The notes below the pieces were generated by a model that was not told the origin of the DNA, did no database searches, and worked only from the letters and a program-made list of their open reading frames with translations. From Alphaproteobacteria bacterium UBA1303 (GTDB lineage Bacteria; Pseudomonadota; Alphaproteobacteria; Micropepsales; Micropepsaceae), in the NCBI GenBank assembly GCA_002307315.1, contig DBTZ01000049.1:114051-134777 (forward strand): a stretch of 20,727 nucleotides of DNA, given 5' to 3'. The translations under genes were made by a program, and so were the position numbers. Positions 20,300-20,727 of the stretch are shown here, piece by piece (position 1 is the stretch's first letter; every line of letters begins with the position of its first letter).

Positions 20300-20727
20300 A
20301 TGCTTCCGTTCATCGATTTGCAAGCCCAGCGCCGGCGCCTTGGCGAACCGCTTAACCAGGCCATTTTGGCGGCCGTCGCCAACGGCGCCTGGATCAACGG
20401 CCCCCAGGTTAAGGAATTCGAAAAGGCCTTGGCGGACTATTGCGGCGTCAAGCACGCGGTGGCCTGCGCCAACGGCACCGACGCGCTTTTGCTGGTGCTG
20501 ATGGCTTGGGGCATCGGGCCGGGCGACGCGGTATTCGTGCCCACCTTCACCTTTGCCGCCACCGGCGAGATTGTGGCGCTGGCCGGCGCGACCCCGGTGT
20601 TCGTCGACATCCTTCCCGACACCTACAACATGGACCCGACCAGCCTGGAAGCGGCCGTCGCCAAAATCAAGCAAGACGGCAAGCTGAAACCGAAGGCGGT
20701 GATTCCGGTCGATCTGTTCGGCCAGCC
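20300..20727 (+). CDS. DegT/DnrJ/EryC1/StrS family sugar aminotransferase, 3' end outside window
   Basis: A PLP-dependent aminotransferase family that makes amino sugars on nucleotide-sugar precursors for surface polysaccharides or glycans. Only the first 142 residues are present. Family landmarks are MLPFIDLQAQRRRL at the start, GAWINGPQVKEFEKALADY, HAVACANGTDALLLVL (the phosphate-binding part of the PLP site) and FVPTFTFAATGEIVALAGA, with VIPVDLFGQ at the edge. The PLP-binding lysine lies beyond the window. The start is well supported by GGAGG at 20286-20290, 9 bp upstream. The MLPFIDL start and length so far fit nucleotide-sugar 3-aminotransferases, but the substrate cannot be set. The 108-bp gap after GH10 holds the palindrome GTTCTAGAAC and no clear promoter. 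Confidence 0.92.
   Translation, partial: MLPFIDLQAQRRRLGEPLNQAILAAVANGAWINGPQVKEFEKALADYCGVKHAVACANGTDALLLVLMAWGIGPGDAVFVPTFTFAATGEIVALAGATPVFVDILPDTYNMDPTSLEAAVAKIKQDGKLKPKAVIPVDLFGQ

Overview
The window looks like a chromosomal segment of an alphaproteobacterium. The evidence is GC-rich codon use, an NDUFA12-type complex I accessory protein next to an MlaD and a DUF2155 protein, an aroQ-accB-accC run, a gyrA-coaD-cyclophilin run, and an adenosylcobalamin-dependent ribonucleotide reductase. A soil or plant-litter lifestyle is suggested by four secreted or exported carbohydrate-active proteins. I cannot place the genus.

Layout. 1-857 (-): 5' part of a GH43 glycosidase, cut by the window edge. 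1083-3360 (+): aroQ-accB-accC, overlapping by 4 bp and then 1 bp. 3385-3924 (+): an L,D-transpeptidase. 3925-4458: a gene-free stretch holding a MITE-like dispersed repeat (copy 1) and then four tandem bulged palindromes. 4459-6834 (+): a GH95 glycosidase with a Tat-type leader, followed after 7 bp by aat (6842-7564). 7429-8732 (-): NDUFA12, mlaD and DUF2155; the last overlaps aat tail-to-tail by 136 bp. 8733-9186: divergent regulatory region with a structured nrdJ leader. 9187-12903 (+): nrdJ, followed by a good intrinsic terminator. 12904-13339: gene-free stretch with copy 2 of the dispersed repeat abutting the gyrA start. 13340-17077 (+): gyrA-coaD-cyclophilin. 17095-18927 (-): a secreted right-handed beta-helix protein. 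19100-20191 (+): a GH10 xylanase. 20300 to the end (+): a DegT/DnrJ/EryC1 sugar aminotransferase, cut by the edge.

How it works together. Most genes are core functions: shikimate pathway, fatty-acid initiation, N-end rule, envelope lipid trafficking, dNTP and CoA synthesis, DNA topology. Between these conserved blocks sit GH43, GH95, beta-helix and GH10 genes. Together they fit attack on a decorated xylan: GH10 cuts the backbone, GH43 releases xylose or arabinose, and GH95 may remove L-fucose or L-galactose. They do not form one operon, and no transporter or regulator gene for them is visible.

The most unusual feature is the four-unit palindrome array at 4117-4442. All four units share one architecture: AGTG/CACT ends, a 3-4 nt bulge about 8 bp in, a long inner stem and a 22-23 nt loop. 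Their stem sequences differ while pairing is kept. The array starts exactly where repeat copy 1 ends and stops at the ribosome-binding site of GH95.
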